From Megaustenia siamemsis (Eukaryota; Mollusca; Gastropoda; Stylommatophora; Ariophantidae), in assembly GCA_032433765.1 (NCBI GenBank), contig JAVIAB010000051.1:50069530-50133529 (forward strand): a DNA stretch of 64,000 nt. Reading direction: 5' to 3'. The notes under the pieces are model-generated. The model worked only from the letters and a program-made list of their open reading frames with translations, had not been told where the DNA came from and did no database searches. The position numbers and the translations under genes were made by a program. Position 1 is the first letter of the stretch; every line of letters starts with the position of its first letter. Of this stretch, positions 10,674 to 21,600 are shown one piece after another.

Positions 10674-11283
10674 AAGAAACAATTTGAAACAAATGCAACG
10701 CGTCAAATACTTGGACACAATAATAACACCAGATGGAAGATGCACCACAGAAATAAAAAGCTGAATAGCTCAGGCCAAAATAGCATTTAAAAAAATGAAA
10801 AATATCTTATGCAACATATCTATGTCAATAGAAGTAGGAAAGAGAGTTCATCGGTGCTATATAGAACCAATTCTGACCCATGAAAGTGAATCATGGACAG
10901 TAGACAAACAAATGAAAAGACGATTAGATGCCACAGAGATGGGATTTCTCAGAAGAATGTTGAAAGTTCCCTGGACAGCTAAAAAGACCAATGAGGAAAC
11001 TGTCAAAGAGGCCAATACAAAAAGGGAACTCTTAAAAAACATCAGAAAGAAACAATCAACATTTTTCGGGCACATTATGAGAACAGGAAAGTTGGAATAC
11101 TTGGTTACAAGTGGCAAAATAAAGAAAAGAGAGATCATGGACGACACAGATTGAAAATACTGGATAGCTTGGTGTCATGGCATGGAAAACAGTCAATAAC
11201 ACAACTGAAACGATGCACTGTGGATAGAAGCTTGTGAAAGGATATGATCGCATACGCTAACCGGTATGGCACATGATGATGAA
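10674..11283 (+). mobile_element. RTE-C LINE, 5'-truncated copy
   Basis: 3' end of a third RTE-like family. A 9 bp duplication, TACTTAAAC, flanks it at 10665-10673 and 11284-11292, and the tail is ACATGATGATGA. The readable protein includes VKYLDTIITPDGRCTTEIK, an in-frame stop, the frame 10795-11154 with MSIEVGKRVHRCYIEPILTH, and a broken end corresponding to the ANRYGT terminus. Several stops and a frameshift near 11130 make it dead. Confidence 0.85.
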
Positions 11284-11481
11284 TACTTAAACTATTACTG
11301 AATCGTCTTTTAACTGAGGCAAGCAATTACTTATTCTCTTCTTTCCAAATAAATTCTTTTGAACTGCGTCTTTTAGAAATTATTATCAAGTTAAACACAA
11401 TTCATGAGCTCTCCCACATTATTGCGTACAGTGTCAATGAATCTCTCGCACAGAAATAGTGCGGTTTGTTTTAGAATTACC

Positions 11482-12376
11482 ACACCTCTTCATCCTATAT
11501 ATGGACAAAATAAATCAGGAAACAACAAACAATAAGGAAAAATCAAATAATAATATAGAGGTAGAAGATTCCAACATCAACGAGCTACTATTCGCAGATG
11601 ACCATTGCCTAATATATGAGGATGAAAACCTGCTACAACAGCATATAACATCTCTAGATAAAAGTTGCACAAACTACAGTATTAACACAGAAAAAACAGA
11701 GGTTATAAGAATAAGCAAATTAAGACACCCATTAAACATAAAGATCAAAGATAAAGAAATAAAACAAGTAGAAGAATTCATGTATTTGGGCACAATGTTC
11801 ACAGAAGATGGAAAACTAGACAAAGAAATTGACATGAGAATACAAAAAGCAAATGCTGTTACATACCAGCTTTCCCCATTGCTAAGACATCCAAACATTT
11901 CTATGCCAGCTAAACAACATATGATAAATAACATTTTCATACCAACTTTGTACTATGAAAGTCAAACATGGACCCTTTCTAAATCACAATTGAGAAAGAT
12001 CAATACATGTGAGATGCGATGCTTGAGAAAAGTAACAAACAACACAAGAAGAGATAGAATACCAAATGAAACCATAAGAAAAATGGTAGGAACAAAAGCC
12101 TGCCAAGAATACATAGAACAACAACTTAAATGGTTTGGCCACCTGGTCAGAATGAATCCTCACCAATCACCATCAAGGGCGTTCTTCTCGAGAATGCATG
12201 GAAAAAGACCAAGAGGAAGAACCAGAAGAAGATGGATAGATGCAGTGACAGAGACATGTAACAACAAAGGAAAATCACTAATTCAAACAATTCAAGCAGC
12301 TCAAGAACGACAAATGATATAAGCCACGACACCTTTTAGGCATCAGTGAAAAGAGAAAAGAAGTAGAAAGAATGAG
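11482..12376 (+). mobile_element. LINE-F, 5'-truncated copy
   Basis: Insertion of a LINE family distinct from RTE-A/B/C. It is flanked by a slightly diverged duplication, GTTTTAGAATTACC (11468-11481) and GTTTTAAAATCTTACC (12377-12392). The 3' end is purine-rich (GAAAAGAAGTAGAAAG) rather than an ATG repeat. A 3' fragment of the same family at 58877-59020 ends in GAAGAAGAAG, supporting a GAA-type tail. Degenerate relatives lie at 23815, 31960 and 33600. Confidence 0.8.
11485..12322 (+). CDS. LINE-F reverse transcriptase, 5'-truncated open frame
   Basis: A continuous frame of about 280 residues that opens within the palm (LFILYMDKI) and contains the catalytic box as LLFADDHCLIYED near residue 30-45. 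It continues with FMYLGTMFTEDGK, YESQTWTLSKSQLRK, RCLRKVTNNTRRD, LKWFGHLVRM and a basic GRTRRRWIDAVTET near the end, stopping at TAA 12320-12322. The upstream palm and fingers and the APE endonuclease are absent, so it is inactive despite lacking stops. An apparent GTG start at 11459 lies outside the element and is not meaningful. Confidence 0.75.
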
Positions 12377-12459
12377 GTTTTAAAATCTTACCGTGGATAA
12401 TAGCATTAAGCATTTAAGACGATGACAATGTAGATTAATACAGATTACTCGTTAGCTTC

Positions 12460-12538
12460 TGCTGCGTATAGTAGAGAGGGGAGGTATAAGATGTTTCCAT
12501 GCTATTCCATAACCCTTACATAATTAAAGGCGATGCGT
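12460..12538 (+). repeat. 79 bp duplicated segment, copy 1
   Basis: TGCTGCGTATAG...AAAGGCGATGCGT. It is repeated with about four differences at 13447-13525, where it forms the 5' junction of the RTE-A insertion. Confidence 0.85.
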
Positions 12539-12671
12539 TCTGCAACATGACATGGATTCCTTCCTACATTCCAAAGATAATTCACGGCACTAATTTTCAA
12601 AATGTGAGTGAACTTCGTAGCAATGACCTTCTATAAAAGCAGCCCTGTAACGTGCATCCTGTTCTGGAAGT

Positions 12672-12702
12672 GGGGGGGTTGGTGGGGGGTGGATGGGTGG
12701 GG
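12672..12702 (+). other. G-rich tract, potential G-quadruplex
   Basis: Runs of 7, 6, 3 and 4 guanines separated by short spacers on the plus strand meet the usual G-quadruplex pattern. The context is non-coding. Confidence 0.7.
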
Positions 12703-13009
12703 TAAAATATAAAATATCACAGCCCTAGGCCAACACATTTGGCGACGAGACTGCCGGATATCTTCTAAGCTGTCATTACCACTTTAGCCCCACTCTGTGA
12801 GTCAGTTACCAATTCCTTTATCAACAAGTTGACTGAAGACCGTCAAGCTGGATTTGAAGTCTCAGTCACAAAGCCAGCTCGTAACGACAGTCAACAGGAA
12901 ACAAAAATACTCGCAGGAATTTGGAGTGGAACCCTGACCACTTGTCAGCAGGCGAGCACAATTACCACTTTGCTACAACCACTTATTAAGTAAAGTGGAA
13001 CAAAATGTA
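12703..13009. other. No gene recognised
   Basis: Unique-looking spacer before the split SINE1. Confidence 0.4.
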
Positions 13010-13046
13010 AGAGCCCCGTCACGCCACGTATAGGGAATATGGTGTT
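13010..13046 (-). mobile_element. SINE1 3' end (split copy)
   Basis: Minus-strand SINE1 terminus: the gagccccgtcacgcc hairpin region, then TATAGGGAATATGGTGTT. It is interrupted at TATGGTGTT by the RTE-A insertion and resumes at 13525. The hairpin is decayed. Confidence 0.75.
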
Positions 13047-13446
13047 CATCATCATCATCTTCATCGAGTGCCGTCTCCGCAACGAAGGTTGGCTACCATG
13101 AAGCGCCATTCTGCTTTGTCTCTTGCTTTGATGGTGCAGGTTGTCATAGACTGATTTGTCCATCTTTTGATGTTACTCGTCCATGTTAGTCTTGGTCTGC
13201 CTCTTCCTCTTCTACCTTGTATTTTCACCTCCAGAATTACTTTTAGTAGGCTGTTGTGTCTTTTAACATGGCTCAAAACTCGCATTTGTCTTGTTTGAAT
13301 TGTTCTTAGTAGTTCTCTTTTCATTTTTATTTGTTTTAAAACTTCATCGTTTGTTTTCTTTTCATTCCATCCAATTCTACCTATTCTTCTATAGATCCAC
13401 ATTTAAAAGGTTTCAATTCTCTGTTCTGTTTTCTTGTCTAATGTGT
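13047..13446 (-). mobile_element. RTE-A LINE, short 3' copy nested in SINE1
   Basis: Tail CATCATCATCTTCATCGAG, then the C-terminal block (minus strand 13061-13402) with MWIYRRIGRIGWNEKKTNDEVLKQ and a final NLRCGDGTR. The frame is uninterrupted but only about 113 residues long. The SINE sequence TATGGTGTT is duplicated on both sides (13038-13046 and 13525-13533). Between the LINE 5' end and the second duplication lies a 79 bp copy of sequence from 12460-12538. Confidence 0.85.
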
Positions 13447-13525
13447 TGCTGCCTATAGTAAAGAGGGGAGGTATAAGATGTTTCCGTGCTATTCCATAAC
13501 CTTTACATAATTAAAGGCGATGCGT
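13447..13525 (+). repeat. 79 bp duplicated segment, copy 2
   Basis: Second copy of the 12460-12538 segment, placed exactly at the 5' junction of the nested RTE-A. See copy 1. Confidence 0.85.
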
Positions 13526-13630
13526 ATGGTGTTAGTGCCCTTATTTTGTATAGACCTGCTACTCATCATTTTTGTGATTGTGTGGTTGTTGTTATAATAT
13601 TACCGTGCCGCAAAGTGATACAAAATTTCA
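13525..13630 (-). mobile_element. SINE1 body (split copy, continuation)
   Basis: Resumes with TATGGTGTTAGTG and matches the SINE1 body with many substitutions (for example ATCATTTTTGTGAT and ATATTACCGTGCCGC). The tRNA-like head is no longer recognisable. Confidence 0.6.
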
Positions 13631-13698
13631 TCCTTTTAACTTACTTTTAAATCATGTACAATTTGATTCTCTACCTTACTCATTTTATAACATACGGA

Positions 13699-14504
13699 CA
13701 GTGACGTATTCTCTATGATACCGCAGCTACCGCCGGTAGACTGAACATATTAGCGAAATATAAAGGGAAATGATAATTTATTATACTTATTTTTAATAAT
13801 TATATTACACATTTTCAAATATTCTATAACACATTTCGTAAGCCAATATGATTTATTTGCTTTGATTTGCATTTATTAAAGCAAGGTTTTCCTCTGGCCA
13901 CTATAATGTCTGTGAATGAAACCAAAACTACTATACATTGAAACCTCTAGAAGCCAGCGGTACATGTTTCCTCTATCCGGACCTTGTATTAACGGCTTTG
14001 ACATTCAAAAATTCCCGTCAAAATATATAGCGGGTGTTGCCGCAAGAGCAATGTGGTTTCATGGGTTATTTTTAGCTCTAGCCAATCAGAATCGTCACAA
14101 AGTGAAAGTGAAACTGTCTGATTACCGGAACTTCCTTAGCTATTTAAAACTACGTTATGCGCATCAACATCTGTAGAAAGAACTTATTCTGCTTTCAATA
14201 GAATCAAATCTTATATTCTCTCAACTCAGACACAAGAACGATTATCTGGTATGGCATTAATGTCCATTGAGAAATCATTCCCTCAGAAACTTAGAAACCA
14301 ACCCAACAGTACTTTCAATGACAAAGTCATCAAGACATTTTCGTCCCAAACAATATGGATGTAAATAACATAAATAAGTAAGTAATTTAAAATGTAGTGA
14401 TGTCATTCGAAAATATTATTTTATGTTAGCCTACTGAACATAATGTATGTTTTTATTTATTATGTCAGCGGTAGCCCAGACCCTAAAACTAGTATACGCC
14501 ACCG
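13699..14504 (+). mobile_element. Non-autonomous hAT element
   Basis: Imperfect terminal inverted repeats: the left end is CAGTGACGTATTCT..GCTACCGC, and the right end read in reverse is CGGTGGCGTATACTAG..GGGCTACCGC. An 8 bp duplication, CATACGGA (13691-13698) and CATACAGA (14505-14512), flanks it, as expected for hAT. Only the last part of a transposase remains. The length of about 806 bp implies an internally deleted copy. Confidence 0.75.
14155..14364 (+). pseudogene. hAT transposase C-terminal dimerisation domain remnant
   Basis: A frame of about 70 residues ending at TAA 14362-14364 contains CASTSVERTYSAFNRIKSY, then STQTQERLSGMALMSIE. This is the characteristic C-terminal (hATC) signature found in hAT transposases and domesticated ZMYM-type relatives. 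The catalytic part is missing. It lies inside the TIR-bounded element at 13699-14504, near its right end, as expected for the transposase 3' end. Confidence 0.75.
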
Positions 14505-14616
14505 CATACAGATTACTTTATGATGTTATATCATAACTGTTATTTATTATAGCTTAGTTAAAATTTCAACAATCATGATGTTTTTTAATGTTGTCAGCTT
14601 TCTTGTTTTTTTTGGT

Positions 14617-14641
14617 TTTTTTTTTTTGGGGGGGGGGGGGA
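14617..14641 (+). repeat. Poly-T / poly-G junction
   Basis: A run of about 10 T is followed directly by about 12-13 G. Homopolymer lengths here may be unreliable in an assembly. Confidence 0.8.
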
Positions 14642-14923
14642 AATCTTCTTTATTGATTGCTCTTAAACTAGAGTTAAATATTTAAAATTGTTTTGTACTG
14701 CTGTTTACAGAAGCTGTAATTTTGCCAAATTCGATTCATAACATCCATAGACATTTTTTTAAATTCAGGGTTTGCCCTCCCTATTCGGCTCTCGCTCTGA
14801 TGATCTGACTAGTTAGTTTGTTTCAAGTACACAACTATCAGCTATCAGTAAATGGACGCGTACATCTTTGTAGTGCACATTACCTTGGAGCCCGGCCTAG
14901 TTTGAGTAGTTGAGTGTTACAAG
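14642..14923. other. No gene recognised
   Basis: Unique-looking sequence upstream of the 28 bp array. Confidence 0.4.
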
Positions 14924-15752
14924 GTGCAATATCTCAGAACTTTAGTGACAGCAACAATAGCTGAGAACTTTAGTGACAGTAACAATAGCTGAGAACTTTA
15001 GTGACAGCAACAATAGCTGAGAACTTTAGTGACAGCAACAAAAGCTGAGAACTTTAGTGACAGCAACAATAGCTGAGAACTTTAGTAACAGCAACAATAG
15101 CAATATCTGAGAACTTTAGTGACAGCAACAATAGCTGAGAACTTTAGTGACAGCAACAATATCTGAGAACTTTAGTGACAGCAACAATAGCTGAGAACTT
15201 TAGTGACAGCAACAATAGCTGAGAACTTTAGTGACAGTAAAAATAGCTGAGAACTTTAGTGACAGTAACAAAAGCTGAGAACTTTAGTGACAGCAACAAT
15301 AGCTGAGAACTTTAATGACAGCAACAATAGCTGAGAACTTTAATGACAGCAACAATAGCTGAGAACTTTAGTGACAGCAACAATAGCTGAGAACTTTAGT
15401 GACAGCAACAATAGCTGAGAACTTTAGTGACAGCAACAATAGCTGAGAACTTTAGTAACAGCAACAATAGCTGAGAACTTTAGTAACAGCAACAATAGCT
15501 GAGAACTTTAGTAACAGCAACAATAGCAATATCTGAGAACTTTAGTGACAGCAACAATAGCTGAGAACTTTAATGACAGCAATACTAGCTGAGAACTTTA
15601 GTGACAGCATCAATAGCTGAGAACTTTAGTGACAGCAACAATAGCTGAGAACTTTAATGACAGCAACAATAGCTGAGAACTTTAATGACAGCAATACTAG
15701 CTGAGAACTTAAGTGACAGCAACAATAGCTGAGAACTTTAGTCACATTAACA
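14924..15752 (+). repeat. 28 bp minisatellite
   Basis: About 29 units of AGCTGAGAACTTTAGTGACA plus GCAACAAT. Recurrent variants (GTAACA, TTTAATGACA, AATACTAGC) recur in clusters, and a longer variant with AGCAATATCTGAGAAC occurs near 14924, 15098 and 15529, suggesting duplication of multi-unit blocks. Confidence 0.97.
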
Positions 15753-16773
15753 ACATGATGGTGATGATAGCAATGATAATCAATTATTAATGAATAACTT
15801 GCTCTTTTTAACAAGTTCTGAATCAGTAAAGGGACATAACGATTTGACATTTACGATAATAATACACACGTGAACACTGTGATGTACAATTTCATGATAG
15901 TAACGTGCGTGAAGTCGGACCACTATATATCATGACATAAGGTAATATGATTTCTGAATAATATACATTTCGTCACAATACCTCTAAATGTATTCGATCA
16001 TGTAAAATCCGCGTACAATCCGTTTTGTTTGCTGCATCTCGTAAGTGCTGAGTACCTTTATTAATTTCTTGCACTGATGTCATATCCATAATAAAGAAAC
16101 CCTGATCAAACTGCCACCTGCCACTCTGATACATACTTCGCACGTTATGCACTCTTAGAATGGCTAATGTTTTACAATGGTTCCCAAGCTCTGTGTGTGT
16201 GTGCCCCCAGCTTGACTGCTCATTGAACTTTATGATTATGTGAGCATAACTTATGCAATCTATATTTTATTTCTACTATAACTCGTATTCTAGTTGGTGT
16301 ATATATCATTTTCTCAGTACTCGGAAAATACCCATTATTATACTTCCTTATATGCGTTCGCCTGGTGAATCCTCCTTCTCAGCGTCCACCCTTAAAATAA
16401 TGTTAAATTGGCGTAGAGGCGTTATATTATCTAAAACGGTAAGCTGCAATATTTTGTGCATTTAATCCCATCACATCAGACTTTAGCAGGAATATTCTAC
16501 CTCTACTCGCTTGAACAGACTAATTAGTTTATTTCCAGATCCACAAAAAAACAAAAAAACAAAAACAGACATCAGATCTGTTCATTGATCCCCACAAATG
16601 CAATCAACAATGAGTTGCTGACCGCACACAGTCTGGACTCATTTGTGCCACTTCGATAGTGTCATTTATATTGCAGCCTATTATTTCAGTAGCACTTGAT
16701 GTCCCCTACCGAACAAGGGTTTTCCATGGGAATCCCCCTTAATGTTGTTGTCGTTATTTCTATATTTGTGACG
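15753..16773. other. No gene recognised
   Basis: About 1 kb of unique-looking sequence. The frames present are short and show no recognisable motif. Confidence 0.4.
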
Positions 16774-16980
16774 ATTCATGATTGTACAAAGATATTATGA
16801 CGGTGGTTTTTTGTTGCCTTCCATCGGTTTGTTTACGGTTGGCTCTGCTAGCCTTTGACTAAAAAGTCTCACCCACAAGGCAGTGGGGTTGTTTTATTTC
16901 GGGGTACCCTCCCTTAGCCTTTTACTCTCCCGAGCTTACCTGCAAGGCAGCAGGGCAGTCACAGGTTGTACTGTTTACTG
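16774..16980 (+). repeat. Dispersed repeat U1
   Basis: ATTCATGATTGTACAAAGA, then GACGGTGGTTTT.TGTTGCCTTCC and TTTGACTAAAAAGTCTCAC. A second copy lies at 44549-44664 with high identity over about 115 bp. The segment GCCTTTGACT..CACAAGGCAGTGGGG is echoed at 16917-16955 (GCCTTTTACT..CAAGGCAGCAGGG), an internal imperfect duplication. Family unknown. Confidence 0.7.
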
Positions 16981-17011
16981 CATACAATAGCAGGTAAAAT
17001 TACCTGACCTG

Positions 17012-17515
17012 AAAAGCAGCTTTCCAAAAAATGAGGAAGATACTATGCAATCCATTTTTGACAGTGGAAACAAGAAAAAGAGTTCTTAAATGTTATGTAG
17101 AGCCAGTTTTAACATATGGATGCGAATCATGGACATTAGGATAACAGACAAGAAAATCACTGGAGTCTGTAGAAATGTGGTTTTACAGAAGAATGTTGAG
17201 AGTACCATGGACAGCTAAGAAGAGTAATGAAAATGTTCTGAGAGAGGTCAAAGCAAAAAGAGAGCTAATTTCCAATATTAGGAAGAGACAATCATCATTT
17301 TTTGGCCATGTAATGAGAAGAGAACAACTGGAATATATTGTAACAACTGGAAAAATTGAGGGATAAAGAGATAGAGGAAAGCAAAGAGAAAAAATAACAG
17401 ACAGCTTAAGAGAATGGCTTAGCAGAGGGTCAACAACAGAAATGATAAATAGCTGCCGAGACCGAAAATTGTGGAGAGACATGATCACCAACGCCAGTAG
17501 GCACGGTACTTGATG
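17012..17515 (+). mobile_element. RTE-B LINE, 5'-truncated copy
   Basis: Starts in the post-RT region (AGCTTTCCAAAAAATGAGG) and runs to TACTTGATGATGATGATT. The readable frame 17175-17366 (MWFYRRMLRVPWTAKKSNENV...) ends at a stop replacing Arg in the RDRGKQRE stretch, after which the family sequence continues to 17512. No clear target duplication was seen. Confidence 0.85.
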
Positions 17516-20073
17516 ATGATGATTATTTCAGTACAAAAGAATATAAAGGCATCCAACACGACCTCCATAGCACAATTTGTATGCGCTATGTGATTTCTTT
17601 TTTTTCTTTAATTTTTTCTAATTGCTGTCGATATAGGAGACCTAGTGTTGCAGTACTTGTAAAGATAAGCTCCACTTTCTTAAGCAGAGCTAGGATTATC
17701 AAGAGTGCTATTGCAGCTCACCATATCATTAATCTGTATTTAAGAGCAAACAGCTAGATCCGCGTCCGATCATAATAATTATCATCATCATCAGCATCAT
17801 CATTATCATCAGCAATGATGTTAAGATTATTTTTTTTATTATATATTTATTCTAGGCATGATTTTCAAAAACTTACCTGCCAGGTATATACCTTGCTTTA
17901 CATGCATAGGGTTTATATTTCACCGTCCGATCTTGATAGGATAGGCACTTTATCCTCTCTACAGTGATGAGCAAGCGACACTAAATGCTTCAATTGATCC
18001 ATAAGAGATTCAAACAGCACTTTTGAAATCAGGAATCAGCTCTACAGAAACTTCTTTTCCTGTTAAACTGCCGCTATATAATTACGCCGACATATAAATA
18101 AGTGACGTTTCGGCGAAAGGCAAGTTCAAGGCCAGTCACCACTGTTATCGGGCTTTGGGATGTTAACCATATACCACTCCCACAGCCACCTACGGTTGAA
18201 TAATTCGATAAGTTTACAATATCCTCAGTCGTCTTTGTACAAGCAAACAGTGAACTTCCGCAGATCTCTGTCACGTGTAATTTTTGTGTGACGAACATCC
18301 CCTTTCAGGGCTGAATCTACCAATATTAGATCCGCAGTTCCAACCTCAAAAGGCTGAATATGTAATTTTTTTATGTGTAACAAGGTCCTTTTGACTTTTT
18401 TTTTTTTTTTTGGTATTTTGTTTTTGTTTTCTACACTGCGCATTAACTTCTTGTAGAATACGATTGCGTTTCACTTATCTTTATGCATCACGCAACACAG
18501 TCGATCAATGATAGGCCCACTCCATTTCACCCATGGAGAAATCTCTCCTGGATGCCTTACAAATAATTATTTAGCTAAGTTTTTGTCTACCCGTAGATCT
18601 CTTGCCTTCGCTATGTTTTCAATATAGTAATTGCCCAGAGATGCGATTATTATTCATCCTTCTAGAATGACTCAGCTACTTTAGTCTTCGGCTTCGCACC
18701 AGAGCTTGCATGAATTTCATGAAAAGCATTTTAAAACACGCGAGTTAAGTATCCAAATTTATTACTTAATGTTCATTACATTACACAAATTATATGTATA
18801 TTAAATGCATAATATAATACAATAACAAAGGTGTGGGTAACACTAATGTTGGATATTAAGAACTATAGATGAAATGGTTTGGATATGTAAAACGATCACC
18901 ACCACACAGCATCACTTAGAGAACATTAGCGCTAATATATAACATAAAGAAGGCAAAAGACAGAATTAAAAGAAAATTGATTTATGAAATAGCAGCCGTC
19001 TCGATGAGCGCCATGCAGGAGACACAAGACAATGACATTAAAATGTAATTTTCGCTGAAAAAAAAAATAGAAACAAAAAGAACAAAACAAAGGGAAGTAA
19101 GTGAGAAGCTCTAGTATAAATATTATAAAGTTGAAAGGAACATTACATAGGAAACAACAGCAGGAAATCTGATGAATGACATCGTTACTAGGCATGTGAG
19201 GATATCAAAGTTCAGATGAACATTGTGCTGAAGTTTAGTTTAGTCGACAGATCATCTTCATTGCACAACGAGTAACTTCGTAGATAGCAGATCTTCTCCT
19301 CTGTACGTTCTGAACCAAGCCTGCCACACATTAGCAAAAGAGCACTGAAGATACCTTCCTCTCCAGTGCATAAACTCCGTAGTACTGCGCTGTCCCTGGC
19401 CTCAACCTCCTTAGTCGTCTCTTACATACGTGGCTGGTGACAGCGGCTCTGTGATTTTTGTAATTGGACGTGGGCCCAAGTAGCCACACGCTTGCAAGTT
19501 AAGGATCTCAATGGCATGAGAAGTGAAAAGAATGAATCTTTATTTTCCTTCTTTCCTTATTTTCTCTTGCACCCGTTCCAGTGTCAAGGAAGATAAAAAG
19601 TGTTATTTCTCGCCCTTTGGCGGCTTCAATCATTGCCACTTGATGTTGTTGTGGCGTTTCTTTGATGATGTGGAAGTAATCACACGGCATTCTTTCCAGA
19701 TGGGCAAATCATTTTATTTGTTGTTTCTGCATTTAGCTTAGGATTGGTGTACTGTTTTATTTATAATATTATTTCTGATCCTGTCTTTTGTGGAAACTCC
19801 AAGCGCTTTTCTCAGACATCTTATATCTGTGGTGACAAGCTTTCTTTGCTGGTTAGTCGTAAGTGACCACAAGAACGAATCCGGGACCTATCAGTTCTGG
19901 GATCCAAACATCATATGTTAATTACGATTCTTTTACGCAGCCAGTGACAAGAAGTTACATTTCTTTTTTGCATTCTCTGGCACATTCTAAATTGATCATT
20001 ATTACAAGATGGAAGCACTTCCACTCAAACACAGACAATCATTATTTTCTCTTTCGTTATTTTAGTAATAACT
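17516..20073. other. No gene recognised
   Basis: About 2.5 kb of largely unique sequence. It includes short ATC/CAT-rich stretches near 17777-17818, a poly-T run near 18398-18413, and a GCCGAAACGTCAC motif (minus strand) near 18095-18112. Frames on either strand are short and without recognisable domains. Confidence 0.4.
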
Positions 20074-20086
20074 AATGATATTCTAA

Positions 20087-20734
20087 GAAAAAGACATCAC
20101 CTCAGTGCAAAATAAAGACAAGTGGAACAATATTAAAACAGGTAAATGAATTTAAATATTTGGAAACTTTGTTATCCTCAGACGGAAGATGTACAAAAGA
20201 GGTGAGATGCAGAATGGCTCAGGCAAAAGCAGCTCTCCAAAAAATGAGGAAGATACTATGCAATCCATTTTTGACAATATAAACTAGAAAAAGAGTTCTT
20301 AAATGTTATATAGAGCCAGTCTTAACATATGGATGCGAATCATGGACAATAGGACAACAGACAAGAATATCCCTGGAGTCTGTAGAGATGTGGTTTTACA
20401 GAAGAATGTTGAGAGTACCATGGACAGCTAAGAAGAGTAATGAAAATGTTCTGAGAGAGGTCAAAGCAAAAAGAGAACTAATTTCCAATATTAGGAAGAG
20501 ACAATCATCATTTTTTGGCCATGTAATGAGAAGAGAACAACTGGAATATATTGTAACAACTGGAAAGATTGAGGGACGAAGAGATAGAGGGAAGCAAAGA
20601 GAAAAAATAACAGACAGCTTAAGAGAATGGCTTGGCAGAAGGTCAAGAACAGAAATGTTAAATAGCTGCCGAGATCGAAAATTATGAAGAGACATGATCA
20701 CCTACGCCAGTAGGCCTGGTACTTGATGATGATG
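20087..20734 (+). mobile_element. RTE-B LINE, 5'-truncated copy with clear TSD
   Basis: A textbook insertion. The 13 bp duplication AATGATATTCTAA is perfect at 20074-20086 and 20735-20747, and the tail is TTGATGATGATG. Coding sequence begins at KKTSPQCKIKTSGTILKQ and proceeds to RDRKL and TYASRPGT, with stops at about 20281 and 20685. The perfect duplication suggests a moderately recent insertion that was already dead on arrival through 5' truncation. Confidence 0.92.
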
Positions 20735-20747
20735 AATGATATTCTAA

Positions 20748-21429
20748 TAACAATGAAGTGTTAAGCTGTTCTTCAGGTTCGCATATGAAGTAGATGATGA
20801 TGGTAAGCACAAGATCGCTATCTCGGAAAGCTTCAACAATTTTAGCTGAATTATGGCATGAGGAGAATACAGCCCTGAGAATAAAATAATTTAAAATACA
20901 AAATCACACTAGAAGAAGTTACTGGAGTAATCACTGTGCACATTACCTGTAAACTGGAACATTGATTCAGTACCTCTTAGTTTGCTCTGAGTGCTGTTAT
21001 GTCAAACTTAACAACAATTAACAATGACGACTCGGCATTGTTTATGTTAATTTTTCTCCATTTAAAATTTGTCCTGTTAAACATTTACAAATAAGTTCGA
21101 TTAGAGACGGTCTCTTCATAGAAAACACTTTCCAAATGTTTATTTTGCTCAGGCACTAATATTTATAAAGTTCTTGTGGTGTTGAACTAGAAGTTATCAA
21201 CCCAGCGCGCATCCAGTGGTTCTGTTACGTTCTAGCGGTCTATGATAGTCCATGTACTTGTATGATATTATTCTAGGGATTCTTTGAGGCTTTTCCGAAC
21301 ATACATAGAGGACGTCAAGTGGACGTTAGGTGGACTTTGTTTTATTGTTTGCAGCAATGTTGCTCTATCTATACTTTCTGTACAATTCATCTGGCTTCAA
21401 TAAAATATTGTTGTCGATTCGTGTTTACA
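20748..21429. other. No gene recognised
   Basis: No coding or repeat signal recognised. Confidence 0.4.
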
Positions 21430-21600
21430 TTGTAAAAAAAGGAGGAAGAGATAGACAAAGAAAGAGATGGAAAGATTACAGCAAAGAATGGATAGGCCTC
21501 GACTTTGCAGAGTCACAGAGAATGATTGAAGATTAAGATACAAGGTGAAGTTTACCACTGTCTCTTAGTAGAATCCCAACTGCCCCAGCTTATGAGAAGA
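21430..21600 (+). pseudogene. LINE reverse-transcriptase C-terminal fragment (family unassigned)
   Basis: The peptide GGRDRQRKRWKDYSKEW followed by IGLDFAESQRMIED matches the usual end of several LINE polymerases: a basic RGRQRKRW stretch, EWTGL, then SQR. The next codons (RYKVKFTTVS, then stops) match the decayed RERW..LV end. It is a short relic with no visible ends and belongs to none of the other families here. Confidence 0.6.

Noticed and set aside
14924..15752. CRISPR array
   Set aside because: Units of 28 bp are directly contiguous with no unique spacers, and the context is eukaryotic.
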